Positions 5,475 to 12,551 of a stretch of 29,383 nt of DNA are shown piece after piece. The translations under genes were made by a program, and so were the position numbers. Source of the DNA: an uncultured Oribacterium sp. (lineage in GTDB: Bacteria > Bacillota > Clostridia > Lachnospirales > Lachnospiraceae); NCBI GenBank assembly GCA_937927445.1, contig CALAOB010000171.1, positions 1 through 29,383 on the forward strand. Reading direction: 5' to 3'. The stretch's first letter is position 1, and each line of letters opens with the position of its first letter. The notes below the pieces were generated by a model, which was not told where the DNA came from, did not search any database, and worked only from the letters and a program-made list of their open reading frames with translations.

Positions 5475-7958
5475 TCAGGTTTTGTGTGGCACGATCCCGA
5501 CGAAGCGGTTGCCATCCTGACGGAACATCGCTTCCGCATCCTCTCTTCCGACGACATTCTGGCTTCCGCTCACCGGATCCACCAAACGGATATTGAAGGA
5601 GTCATAGCTGTAGATCAGATAGCAGCTGTCCCCGAGATACGCGATCAGCGGATAGCCCTTATTCAGGAAGTACAGGGCGGAGCTGAGGTCCATGCCATAA
5701 GCATTGACCATACTGTAGGAATCATAGGTGTCGATCGTGGTCAGCTTCGAGAGCTTCGTAAGCGGCTCCTCGGCGAGGACCGTCGCGTTCCGGATCGTCA
5801 CCATCGTACTCTTATCCACACGATTCCATACGAATTCCCCATCGGCGGTGAGCACATAACCGAAGTCATCGTACACGAGCTCGTACGCCTCTTCAAGCGT
5901 CCGTGTGCGGCCCTTGAAATGACCGTGCGCGTAGGCATAGAACATCTGCATCGCATTTTTATCCTCCGTGATGTTGAGATCGATGGAGGAGGCTCGCTCG
6001 AGGGAGAGGTTCTTCGGTGCCGTGCTCCGCACATGCTTCGTACCGAGGTCCTTGATCTCGATATACCAGACCTTCTGAAGGACCTTATCCGTGTACGAGC
6101 CGACACCGCTCAGACGTGCATCGCTCTGTTCACGATTCGAGATGATGGTATCCTCACCGGCAGCCTCATAGCGTCCACCCTCGACCGGGCGGATCTTATC
6201 GAAGTGAATGCGGGTTCCGCTCACACGCACGTTCGTAAAGAGCAGTCCGTCCTTCGCATAGCTCGTTTTATCGCTGAGATCCGGTCCGACGATATGGATC
6301 TCGCTGATCGGAATCTTATGCTTCTCGGTATAGATGCTGGCGTATGCCGGATTGATGACACCGTAGATCAGGTCATCCTGGTTGAAACCGATTACACGGA
6401 GATAGCCACCGCCCTGGATCTCGCTGGACTGATTACTCTCGAGATTTACGAGCGTGATCTTTGCGGCGTGATAGATGTCCTCCGCATCCGGATTCTGGTA
6501 AGCGATGTACTGCTGCGTATCCGAGCTTGCGAAGCCCGACTCCTGCAGTCCTGTCGCGATCGTGACGACCTCAAGGCTGTTCGTATCGATGCCATAGATG
6601 CTGCCGCCGTAGTAGAGATACAGGAGTCCGTCACCGGACAGGTAGGCGAGCTGCTCGAGATTCCAGCGGATCTGATCATATACCTCCGGGATCGCGATGA
6701 AGAAGTTCTCCGTTACCGTATCATCCGAGCTGTCATAGCGGTAGTACAGGATACCGTTATAGCCCTCATGACTTCCCCGGTTCACATAACCGTACACGAG
6801 GAAATCCACATCGCCCTTATCGGATACCGACAGGATCTTGATGTCATGCTGATCATAGTTTGCGCGGACGCCATCATCCGTATCCGAGCGGTAGCTGAAG
6901 ATATTCACCGCATGTCCGCTCTTCGAGGACTGATCGTAGCGCCAGAGCCCCTGATCCGTCTTAAACGCGATATAATGCTCATTTTCCGATTTCTGCACGG
7001 CGATATCATCCGTATTTCCGACGCCGAGCGTGATCCGCTTCCCCGCAAAATCCTCGCTGTCGCCGTCGAATATCTGATGTGTCGTCCGGTCGAAATCCAT
7101 CATGTAGACCCGCTCCGGATCGTTTCGGAAGACGAAGTTATCCTCATTCAGGAAGTGCTTCTCCTCTCCGCTTTCATCCGTCATATACGACTCGTAGCTG
7201 ATCTGAATCTCGCCCATCATGCCGTCAAATTCCTTGAGCGTCATATAGAAATTTCCCTTCGGCTGCATCCCGGTCTGTCCCCAGGTGATCTGGTTGAAGC
7301 TCGAGTGCAGATCGACGTGTCCGAGACTCGAATTATCCGCCGTATCCTTCGTTTCCAGATAGGTCGTGATATCCTTGCTGTTCGTCTTATCGAAGCTGCC
7401 CGTCGTAAACCTGTACGCGACATCCTCCATCGCCTTCGTGTAATCACGGTTCGTCCAAAGGATACGTGTATAGTAGTTCAGCGTGTGGGCACCCGTCTCC
7501 AGCGTGATATGCAGAAGGTACGCCTGATCCTTATTGATGAGATTCTGAATCGGCAGGACGAGGCTTGCGTTGCCGTCGCTCCGGCTGATGTCGGAGACCG
7601 TTCCCTTTTCGATGAGATGGCTGAGATCCAGTGTACGGATCTCGTAGCTGGCAGAAGCCACCATGTTATCGTACTCCTGCACGACGAGCTTCAGCTGACG
7701 ATCCTGCGGCAGCACCGTGATCATATCGCGGGCTGCCTGCTTCCCCATATCCTGAAGATAGGCATGCATCGGATTCATGAGGTAATCACCGCTCGAAACA
7801 TAGGCCACCGGCAGACTCGGCTCATCCATCGTGGAGTATACCGTATTCTGCCTTTCCATCGAGTGCCAGGATCGGTAAAAATAGAGGATGAGTGCGATCA
7901 GAAATACCGCACCCATCGCCAGGAATTTTTTCAGTTTTTTTCGTGTCTGTTTTTTCAC
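5475..7958 (-). CDS. Large membrane-anchored extracytoplasmic protein of unknown function
   Basis: An 827-residue protein that I do not recognise beyond its type. It begins with a basic stretch and one hydrophobic segment (about residues 13-28, LAMGAVFLIALILYFY), a signal anchor with no obvious cleavage site, so the bulk should face outside. The body is hydrophilic and rich in Asp, Ser, Tyr and Gly, with recurring short strand-like units (LWRYDQSS, ILYYRYDSS, LLYLYYGGSIYGID) suggesting a beta-propeller-like fold. The last 90 residues (ALYFLNKGYPLIAYL, IYSYDSFNIRLVDPVSG) resemble the C39-like papain-fold domain, but no catalytic Cys is seen there. The GTG start overlaps the DUF4446 stop as GTGA, implying translational coupling. 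Similar large proteins seem to accompany parAB/DUF4446 in Lachnospiraceae, from memory. A surface or wall-related role is inference. Confidence 0.8.
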   Translation of the reverse strand: MKKQTRKKLKKFLAMGAVFLIALILYFYRSWHSMERQNTVYSTMDEPSLPVAYVSSGDYLMNPMHAYLQDMGKQAARDMITVLPQDRQLKLVVQEYDNMVASASYEIRTLDLSHLIEKGTVSDISRSDGNASLVLPIQNLINKDQAYLLHITLETGAHTLNYYTRILWTNRDYTKAMEDVAYRFTTGSFDKTNSKDITTYLETKDTADNSSLGHVDLHSSFNQITWGQTGMQPKGNFYMTLKEFDGMMGEIQISYESYMTDESGEEKHFLNEDNFVFRNDPERVYMMDFDRTTHQIFDGDSEDFAGKRITLGVGNTDDIAVQKSENEHYIAFKTDQGLWRYDQSSKSGHAVNIFSYRSDTDDGVRANYDQHDIKILSVSDKGDVDFLVYGYVNRGSHEGYNGILYYRYDSSDDTVTENFFIAIPEVYDQIRWNLEQLAYLSGDGLLYLYYGGSIYGIDTNSLEVVTIATGLQESGFASSDTQQYIAYQNPDAEDIYHAAKITLVNLESNQSSEIQGGGYLRVIGFNQDDLIYGVINPAYASIYTEKHKIPISEIHIVGPDLSDKTSYAKDGLLFTNVRVSGTRIHFDKIRPVEGGRYEAAGEDTIISNREQSDARLSGVGSYTDKVLQKVWYIEIKDLGTKHVRSTAPKNLSLERASSIDLNITEDKNAMQMFYAYAHGHFKGRTRTLEEAYELVYDDFGYVLTADGEFVWNRVDKSTMVTIRNATVLAEEPLTKLSKLTTIDTYDSYSMVNAYGMDLSSALYFLNKGYPLIAYLGDSCYLIYSYDSFNIRLVDPVSGSQNVVGREDAEAMFRQDGNRFVGIVPHKT

Positions 7959-8461
7959 TGCTGCTTTTCTTTCTCTCTATAGCCCAGCGCCTGTTCCAGC
8001 GCGAGCTGCTCCTCTGCCCCGAGCTCCACCTCGGTGGTACCGGCATCGACATCCTTTATATATAAGAAGCAGCCCTCTCTCGAGTGCACGGAGTTGATGA
8101 CGAAGCCACTGTTTGTGCTGTCCAGCATCGCGATGGCGAAGGACATGTTCCCGCCCATGCCGCCGAAGGCGTTGTACCGGATGATGCCGAGCTTCTGAAA
8201 GGACGCACGGATATTCTTATTGAGTACACGCATGACGTCCTTGTTCTTGAGGTCCTCCTTTTCGAGTGCCTCCACATGCTGCTGAAGATCGACGAAATAG
8301 TCCTCCAGGGTCTCTGCATCCTTGCCGCGCATGAAGTAATCATACTGGCGATACAGTCTCTTGTATTTTGCATTTGCCCGAATGGCCAGAATCAGAGAAA
8401 TCAGGCCGATCAGCAGCCCTGCGGCTGCGATTCCGAGCAGAAGCGTTTCTGTTACGATCAT
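7955..8461 (-). CDS. DUF4446 family membrane-anchored protein
   Basis: A 168-residue protein of the DUF4446 family, which in Clostridia commonly sits beside parB; its function is unknown. A single N-terminal hydrophobic segment (LLLGIAAAGLLIGLISLILAI) is followed by a short coiled region (YKRLYRQYDYFMRG to about residue 95). A compact domain then carries the family motifs IRYNAFGGMGGNMSFAIAMLD and NGFVINSVHSREG-like sequence (here SGFVINSVHSREG). The start at 8461 is chosen because AGGA lies 5-6 bases upstream. An in-frame ATG at 8485 would overlap the parB stop and lacks a ribosome binding site. The gene follows parB by 16 bases, and its stop overlaps the GTG of the next gene. A chromosome-segregation or envelope link is suggested only by synteny. 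Confidence 0.85.
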   Translation of the reverse strand: MIVTETLLLGIAAAGLLIGLISLILAIRANAKYKRLYRQYDYFMRGKDAETLEDYFVDLQQHVEALEKEDLKNKDVMRVLNKNIRASFQKLGIIRYNAFGGMGGNMSFAIAMLDSTNSGFVINSVHSREGCFLYIKDVDAGTTEVELGAEEQLALEQALGYREKEKQQ

Positions 8462-8477
8462 ATATTTCCTCGCTCCC

Positions 8478-9659
8478 TTAATCATTTCTGCTGGAGTTCA
8501 GGATCATAAAGATACGATCCAGATCATCCTGCGAATAATATTCGATTTCGAGTGTACCACGCTCTGTGTTTTTCGGGACGATGGAGACCTTCGTACCGAG
8601 CTTCGTCTTCATCTTCCGCTCGAGATCCTTATAGATGACCTTGAGGCGCCGGAGCTCCTGGGCCTCCGGAGAGGATTTCTTCTCCTTCTTGGCTTTCGAG
8701 AGCTTATCGAGCTTGACGAGGGTCTCGATCTCTCGTACGGAGAGATTTTCCTTCGTACACTTCTCTGCGATCTTCTTCCGGAGCTCCGTATCCTCGACCG
8801 CCAGCAGTGCGCGGGCATGTCCCTGCGTGATCTTTTCATCCTGGAGAAGTGTGAGGATCTCCGGCTCCAGCTTCAGAAGTCTGAGACTGTTCGTGATGGT
8901 CGAACGATTCTTCGCCACACGGGCAGCGACCTCCTCCTGGGTCAGTCCATACTCCTCGATCAGGGACTGATACGCCCTCGCTTCTTCGACCGCATTCAGG
9001 TCATCACGCTGGATATTCTCGATGATGGACAGCTCACGGCTCGTCTTTTCATCGACCTCCTTGATCACCACCGGAATCTCCTTGAGCCCCGCGATGCGTG
9101 CAGCTCTCCAGCGGCGCTCACCAGCGACGATTTCGTAGAACGCGCCACGCTTTTTCACCACGATCGGTGAAATCATCCCATAGGTCCGGATGGAATCTGC
9201 AAGCTCATTCAGCTTCTCCTCATCGAAGTTCTTTCGCGGCTGATCCGGATCCGGCTGGATGCGGCTCAGCTTCACGAGCAGCATTTCCTCCTGCTCTGTA
9301 TCATGCACGGTTTCAGTGCTGCGAACATTCTTCGCATCTTTCGTGACCGTATTCTCATGCACGATCTCTTCGCCTACCATCACGATACCTGTATTTTCTG
9401 CACTCTTCTTCGTCGTTTCTTTTTTTGCAGCCGCAGTCACCCGCTTTTTTCTGGCGTTGAGACTCTTCTCCGCTTCAGCAGAAGTCTCTCCGGTCGCCTG
9501 CATTGGCTCCGCGAGTCCCTCCGCTGTCCCGGACTGTTCCGCCGCCTTCTCTGCGACCGTCTTGTAACGATGCTCTGTTTTCGGACGATCCGATTTTACC
9601 GTTGTGCTGGTTCCGAAGATGGCCCCGAGGCCCTTTCCCAGTCCATGCTCCTTAGCCAT
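8478..9659 (-). CDS. parB: Chromosome-partitioning protein ParB (Spo0J-like)
   Basis: A 393-residue ParB CTPase-clamp, which loads at parS, spreads on origin DNA, and works with ParA and SMC in chromosome segregation. The N-terminal ParA-stimulating motif GLGKGLGAIFG (residues 6-16) is present. The CTP-binding core starts near residue 127 (LLVKLSRIQPDPDQPRK), with GERRWRAAR (180-188) and ENIQRDDLN (214-222). The parS-reading helix-turn-helix follows (LTQEEVAARVAKNRSTITNSLRLL, given here in two pieces: LTQEEVAARVAK and NRSTITNSLRLL). A C-terminal dimerisation domain ends the protein. Between the ParA motif and the core lie about 110 Ala/Glu/Thr/Lys-rich residues, much longer than in typical Firmicute ParB (about 280-300 residues in total). 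The ATG overlaps the parA stop (ATGGCTAA), so the pair is coupled. Three parS sites lie nearby. Confidence 0.97.
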   Translation of the reverse strand: MAKEHGLGKGLGAIFGTSTTVKSDRPKTEHRYKTVAEKAAEQSGTAEGLAEPMQATGETSAEAEKSLNARKKRVTAAAKKETTKKSAENTGIVMVGEEIVHENTVTKDAKNVRSTETVHDTEQEEMLLVKLSRIQPDPDQPRKNFDEEKLNELADSIRTYGMISPIVVKKRGAFYEIVAGERRWRAARIAGLKEIPVVIKEVDEKTSRELSIIENIQRDDLNAVEEARAYQSLIEEYGLTQEEVAARVAKNRSTITNSLRLLKLEPEILTLLQDEKITQGHARALLAVEDTELRKKIAEKCTKENLSVREIETLVKLDKLSKAKKEKKSSPEAQELRRLKVIYKDLERKMKTKLGTKVSIVPKNTERGTLEIEYYSQDDLDRIFMILNSSRND

Positions 9660-10428
9660 AGATATCGTCCCCCTTACTCATAAGCTCTGCTGCCAGTCTA
9701 CGGTAGCTCTCGGCACCCGTCGACGATGATTCATACTCGGTGATCGGCACACCATGACTCGGTGCCTCCGCGAGACGTACATTTCGCGGAATCAGCGTAT
9801 CATAGATATTGCCCTGGAAATTCTGCTTGACCGACTCCACCACCTGCTGTGACAGCTTGTTCCGACCATCGTACATCGTGAACACGATGCCCTCGATATC
9901 GAGATCTGGATTCAGACCCTCCTGCACCAGTCCGATGGTATTCAGCACCTGGTTCAGGCCCTCCAGTGCATAGTACTCACACTGAATCGGGATAATCACC
10001 GAATCCGCCGCCGTCAGCGCATTGACCGTGATCGTACCGAGACTCGGCGGGCAGTCGATCAGGATATAGTGATAGTGCTCCTTATACGGCGTCAGCAGAT
10101 TCTTCAGAATCTGATTCTTATCCTCCTGATCCGCGAACTCCACCTCGACCGCTGCCAGGTTCATATCCGCCGGAATCAGATCCAGATTCTCCGTCACCTC
10201 CACGAGAATCGTCTCATCCATCGTGCAGCTGCCGCTCATCGCATCATAAATCGTATGCTCGACCTCATCACGCTCGACACCAAACCCGCTCGTCGCATTC
10301 CCCTGCGGATCGAAATCCACCAGAAGAACCCGCTGATTGGCCTCCGCAAGCGTCGCCGCCAGATTCACTGCCGTCGTCGTCTTCCCGACGCCACCCTTCT
10401 GATTCGTAATCGCTATAATTTTACCCAT
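9652..10428 (-). CDS. parA: Chromosome-partitioning ATPase ParA (Soj-like)
   Basis: A 258-residue ParA/MinD-type ATPase that binds DNA non-specifically as an ATP dimer and is stimulated by ParB; in Firmicutes its monomer-dimer switch also affects DnaA. The deviant Walker A KGGVGKTTT is at residues 11-19, motif A' LLVDFDPQGNATSGFG follows, and Walker B is ILIDCPPSLGTITVNAL. The start at 10428 is supported by GGGAG 7 bases upstream and by the family N-terminus MGKIIAITNQKGG; a longer frame upstream runs through a parS site and is not coding. Upstream lie two parS sites and a terminator-like hairpin separating parA from the EamA gene. Length is normal, and the gene overlaps parB by 8 bases. Confidence 0.97.
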   Translation of the reverse strand: MGKIIAITNQKGGVGKTTTAVNLAATLAEANQRVLLVDFDPQGNATSGFGVERDEVEHTIYDAMSGSCTMDETILVEVTENLDLIPADMNLAAVEVEFADQEDKNQILKNLLTPYKEHYHYILIDCPPSLGTITVNALTAADSVIIPIQCEYYALEGLNQVLNTIGLVQEGLNPDLDIEGIVFTMYDGRNKLSQQVVESVKQNFQGNIYDTLIPRNVRLAEAPSHGVPITEYESSSTGAESYRRLAAELMSKGDDIYG

Positions 10429-10465
10429 TACACTCTCCCGTGATCGATTTAATGTGAACTGATAA

Positions 10466-10481
10466 TGTTTCACGTGAAACA
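10466..10481. promoter_or_regulatory. parS site 1
   Basis: TGTTTCACGTGAAACA, a perfect 16-bp palindrome matching the conserved Firmicute parS consensus, lies 38 bases upstream of parA. ParB should load here, where it could also affect parA transcription. Confidence 0.97.
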
Positions 10482-10533
10482 TAGACCAGATATTTAAAAA
10501 CATTTACCATTAGATGTAACATCCATCTTAAAG

Positions 10534-10574
10534 AAAAAACAGTGATAATGTTTCACGTGAAACACTATCACTGT
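10534..10574 (-). terminator. Terminator-like hairpin with parS as its inner stem
   Basis: ACAGTGATA (10539-10547) and TATCACTGT (10566-10574) extend the parS palindrome at 10549-10564 into a 26-bp stem. In a leftward transcript the one non-complementary position becomes a G-U pair, and the stem is followed by six U (A run at 10534-10539). Read rightward, that position is an A/C mismatch with no T run. The hairpin is therefore built to end leftward transcripts from the rsmG/EamA side, before parA. Confidence 0.8.
10549..10564. promoter_or_regulatory. parS site 2, inside a terminator-like hairpin
   Basis: A second perfect TGTTTCACGTGAAACA, 83 bases from site 1. It forms the central part of the hairpin at 10539-10574. 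Confidence 0.97.
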
Positions 10575-10647
10575 CGATATTTTACCCCATACATATATAC
10601 GTGTCAAATTTTGGCCACCACCACGTACCAACTTTTCTCATCCATGC

Positions 10648-10693
10648 GTCTTCCGAGCTCGCAGTACTGTGCTTCTGTTGCCGGTCCTCCGAA
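10648..10693 (-). repeat. Half copy (C) of the palindromic element family
   Basis: About 46 bases closely match the right flank of copy A (5421-5467): GTCTTCCGAG, then CAGTACTGTG, then TTCTGTTGCCGG, with only scattered changes. The central palindrome is missing. It starts 24 bases after the EamA stop codon, in the same orientation to that gene as copy A has to the unknown gene at 5475. Apart from this repeat, two parS sites and the hairpin, the gap 10429-10716 holds nothing recognisable. Confidence 0.75.
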
Positions 10694-10716
10694 CCTCTTT
10701 CAAAAGTTGTCAACGA

Positions 10717-11607
10717 TCAGACGAGCTGTGCGATGATCACCGCAGCAAACACGATCACACATCCGACGAGTTCCTGCATCGACAGCATCTGATGAAGGAT
10801 CAGGAAGCCACCGACCACTGAGAACACCGACTCCAGCGACATCAGCAGCGACGCGATCGTCGGATCCGTATTCTTCTGTGCCAGCACCTGCAGCGTATAG
10901 CCGACCGCCGATGACAGCACACCCGCATACAGAATCGACGGCATCGCACCGAGGATACCCGCCATATCCGGCCTCTCAAAGAGAATCATACCGATCAATC
11001 CGACGACGGATGCAAAGAAAAACTGAATATTCGACAGCCGGATCGGATTCACCTTCTCCGAGAAATAATCGACGGAAATGATCTGAAACGAGAACAGCAG
11101 TGCACAGAGACTCACCATCGCATCGCCCCGCTCGATCGTCATGCCGCCATGCATACTGATGAGGTAGAGACCGATCAGCGCCAGCGCCACACTCAGCCAG
11201 ATTGTTTTCTTCGGTTTCTTTCCTATGAATATACCGAGCACCGGCACGATGACGACATAACAGGCGGTGATAAATCCGGCCTTTCCCGGGGTGGTCGTCT
11301 GCATACCGATCTGCTGCGTGATACTCGCTGCCCCCAGGCAGAGTCCGCAGACTGCCCCACCGAGCAGTGCTTCCGTTTTATAATGCTTCTCTTCCACTGC
11401 TTCCGGCAGCGATGCACGATAGTTCTTCTCCGAAAATGCCGAGAGCGGCAGGAGCAGAATCGCCGCGATGATGAAGCGCGAAAATACGAAGGTCCACGGC
11501 CCGACATAATTCATGCCGACGCTCTGCGCGACGAACGCGAAACCCCATATGATTGCCGTCAGCAGGAGCAGTAAATTTGAAATCAATGCAATCCGATTTT
11601 TCTTCAT
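10717..11607 (-). CDS. EamA/DMT-family membrane transporter
   Basis: A 296-residue drug/metabolite-transporter-superfamily protein with about ten hydrophobic segments in two EamA repeats. The first repeat starts LLLLLTAIIWGFAFVAQSVG and includes WTFVFSRFIIAAILLLPL. The second contains ISVDYFSEKVNPIRLSNIQ and ends LLMSLESVFSVVGGFLIL. The substrate cannot be told; relatives export amino acids or metabolites. The start at 11607 is set by the family N-terminus; GGAAGGA lies about 13 bases upstream, slightly far. ATG codons further upstream (11649, 11685) fall within a hairpin and give a non-conserved extension. It follows rsmG by 86 bases and is not usually part of this origin cluster, so it may be a lineage-specific insertion between rsmG and parA. 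A terminator-like hairpin lies downstream. Confidence 0.88.
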   Translation of the reverse strand: MKKNRIALISNLLLLLTAIIWGFAFVAQSVGMNYVGPWTFVFSRFIIAAILLLPLSAFSEKNYRASLPEAVEEKHYKTEALLGGAVCGLCLGAASITQQIGMQTTTPGKAGFITACYVVIVPVLGIFIGKKPKKTIWLSVALALIGLYLISMHGGMTIERGDAMVSLCALLFSFQIISVDYFSEKVNPIRLSNIQFFFASVVGLIGMILFERPDMAGILGAMPSILYAGVLSSAVGYTLQVLAQKNTDPTIASLLMSLESVFSVVGGFLILHQMLSMQELVGCVIVFAAVIIAQLV

Positions 11608-11635
11608 ATTAAAACTGTTTTCCTTCCAAATATAA

Positions 11636-11665
11636 GAGTAAATCGCCATGCATGGTAATTTACTC
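11636..11665. promoter_or_regulatory. Palindrome upstream of the EamA gene
   Basis: An 8-bp perfect arm pair GAGTAAAT/ATTTACTC (11636-11643, 11658-11665) encloses the self-complementary CCATGCATGG (11646-11655). It lies 28-58 bases upstream of the transporter start. It could be an operator or an RNA hairpin; it lacks a T run, so it is not a standard terminator. No regulator is recognised. Confidence 0.4.
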
Positions 11666-11693
11666 TCATCTCCTGTGTTTATCAATATTCGAT

Positions 11694-12443
11694 TTATTTC
11701 AGCGGATCCTTCGCCGGTGTGCCGGCCTTTCGCGGGTAGGTCTTCGGTGTTTCCTTCGCCTTCCGGATCGTGATCAGTGATCGGCGGATATCCGACTCCG
11801 GAAGCATGTACTCTACCTCCTGCTCCAGTTTGCCACCGAGCTTTCGGATCGCACTCTCCGCCGCCGTCAGCTCCTCGCCGACCTCGCCCGACTTGTATGC
11901 GATGAAGTAGCCGTCCTTCTTCACAAACGGCAGATCATATTCGCTCAATGTTGACATGTTTGCCACCGCCCGTGAGGTTGAGAAATCGAAACTTTCACGA
12001 AGCTGCTTCTGATGCCCGAGGTCTTCGGCTCTTCCATGGATGGTCTCGACCTCCTGAAGTCCGAGCTTTGCGATGACATCCTCGAGGAAGCGAAGACGCT
12101 TCTGCAGTGAATCACTCAGTGTTACCTTCAGCTCCGGAAATACGATTTTCAGCACCAGCCCCGGGAAACCCGCACCGGTTCCGACATCGATCAGGGTCTT
12201 TCCGCTCAATGTTTCACGTGAAACATTCTCGTTTTTTACGACGGCTTTTACGATGGCCATGGAGTCGATGAAGTGCTTCGTTACGACCTCGGACTCCTCT
12301 GTGATGGCCGTCAGGTTCATCACCTTATTGGTTTCCACCAGCATCTCATAATATGTAAATAACTGTTCGATCTGCGTGTCGCTCAGCTGGATGCCTAGTG
12401 CTTCCGCCTGCTCCTTCAGTCGACTGTAAAATGTATCGGTCAT
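11694..12443 (-). CDS. rsmG: 16S rRNA (guanine-N7) methyltransferase
   Basis: A 249-residue RsmG (GidB), which methylates N7 of a guanine in the 530 loop of 16S rRNA. The SAM-binding motif LIDVGTGAGFPGLVLKI and the family features NLTAITEESEVVTKHFIDS and FDFSTSRAVANM are all present. The start at 12443 (MTDTFYSRL) has GGGAG 4-5 bases upstream; a longer frame upstream adds a non-conserved segment. Residues ENVSRET are encoded by an embedded parS site, a codon solution also known in other Firmicutes. It follows mnmG after a 108-base gap with no terminator, so probably belongs to the mnmE-mnmG-rsmG unit. Confidence 0.96.
   Translation of the reverse strand: MTDTFYSRLKEQAEALGIQLSDTQIEQLFTYYEMLVETNKVMNLTAITEESEVVTKHFIDSMAIVKAVVKNENVSRETLSGKTLIDVGTGAGFPGLVLKIVFPELKVTLSDSLQKRLRFLEDVIAKLGLQEVETIHGRAEDLGHQKQLRESFDFSTSRAVANMSTLSEYDLPFVKKDGYFIAYKSGEVGEELTAAESAIRKLGGKLEQEVEYMLPESDIRRSLITIRKAKETPKTYPRKAGTPAKDPLK
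12210..12225. promoter_or_regulatory. parS site 3, inside rsmG
   Basis: TGTTTCACGTGAAACA within the rsmG coding sequence, read there as codons for NVSRET. It is the third perfect site within 1.76 kb, about 7.9 kb from the dnaA start. Confidence 0.97.
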
Positions 12444-12551
12444 ACTGCTCCCTGTATTTTCTACTGTTTTATCTGTTCTCTGATCGATCCTTCTTACCAT
12501 CTGTTTCTTTTCAGAAAAGAGGATGGATCGTCCTTCGGCGCTGGGATTATT

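Noticed and set aside
5442..7982. An uninterrupted rightward frame of 846 codons opposite the large unknown gene
   Set aside because: Its product is monotonously Ile/Arg/Leu/Asp-rich with no domain-like pattern, it begins inside the palindromic repeat, and the opposite strand has a signal anchor, ordinary composition and stop/start coupling to DUF4446. It is a by-product of codon bias.
10429..10503. Upstream extension of ParA starting at 10503
   Set aside because: It would translate through parS site 1 (MFHVKH); the conserved ParA N-terminus and GGGAG place the start at 10428.
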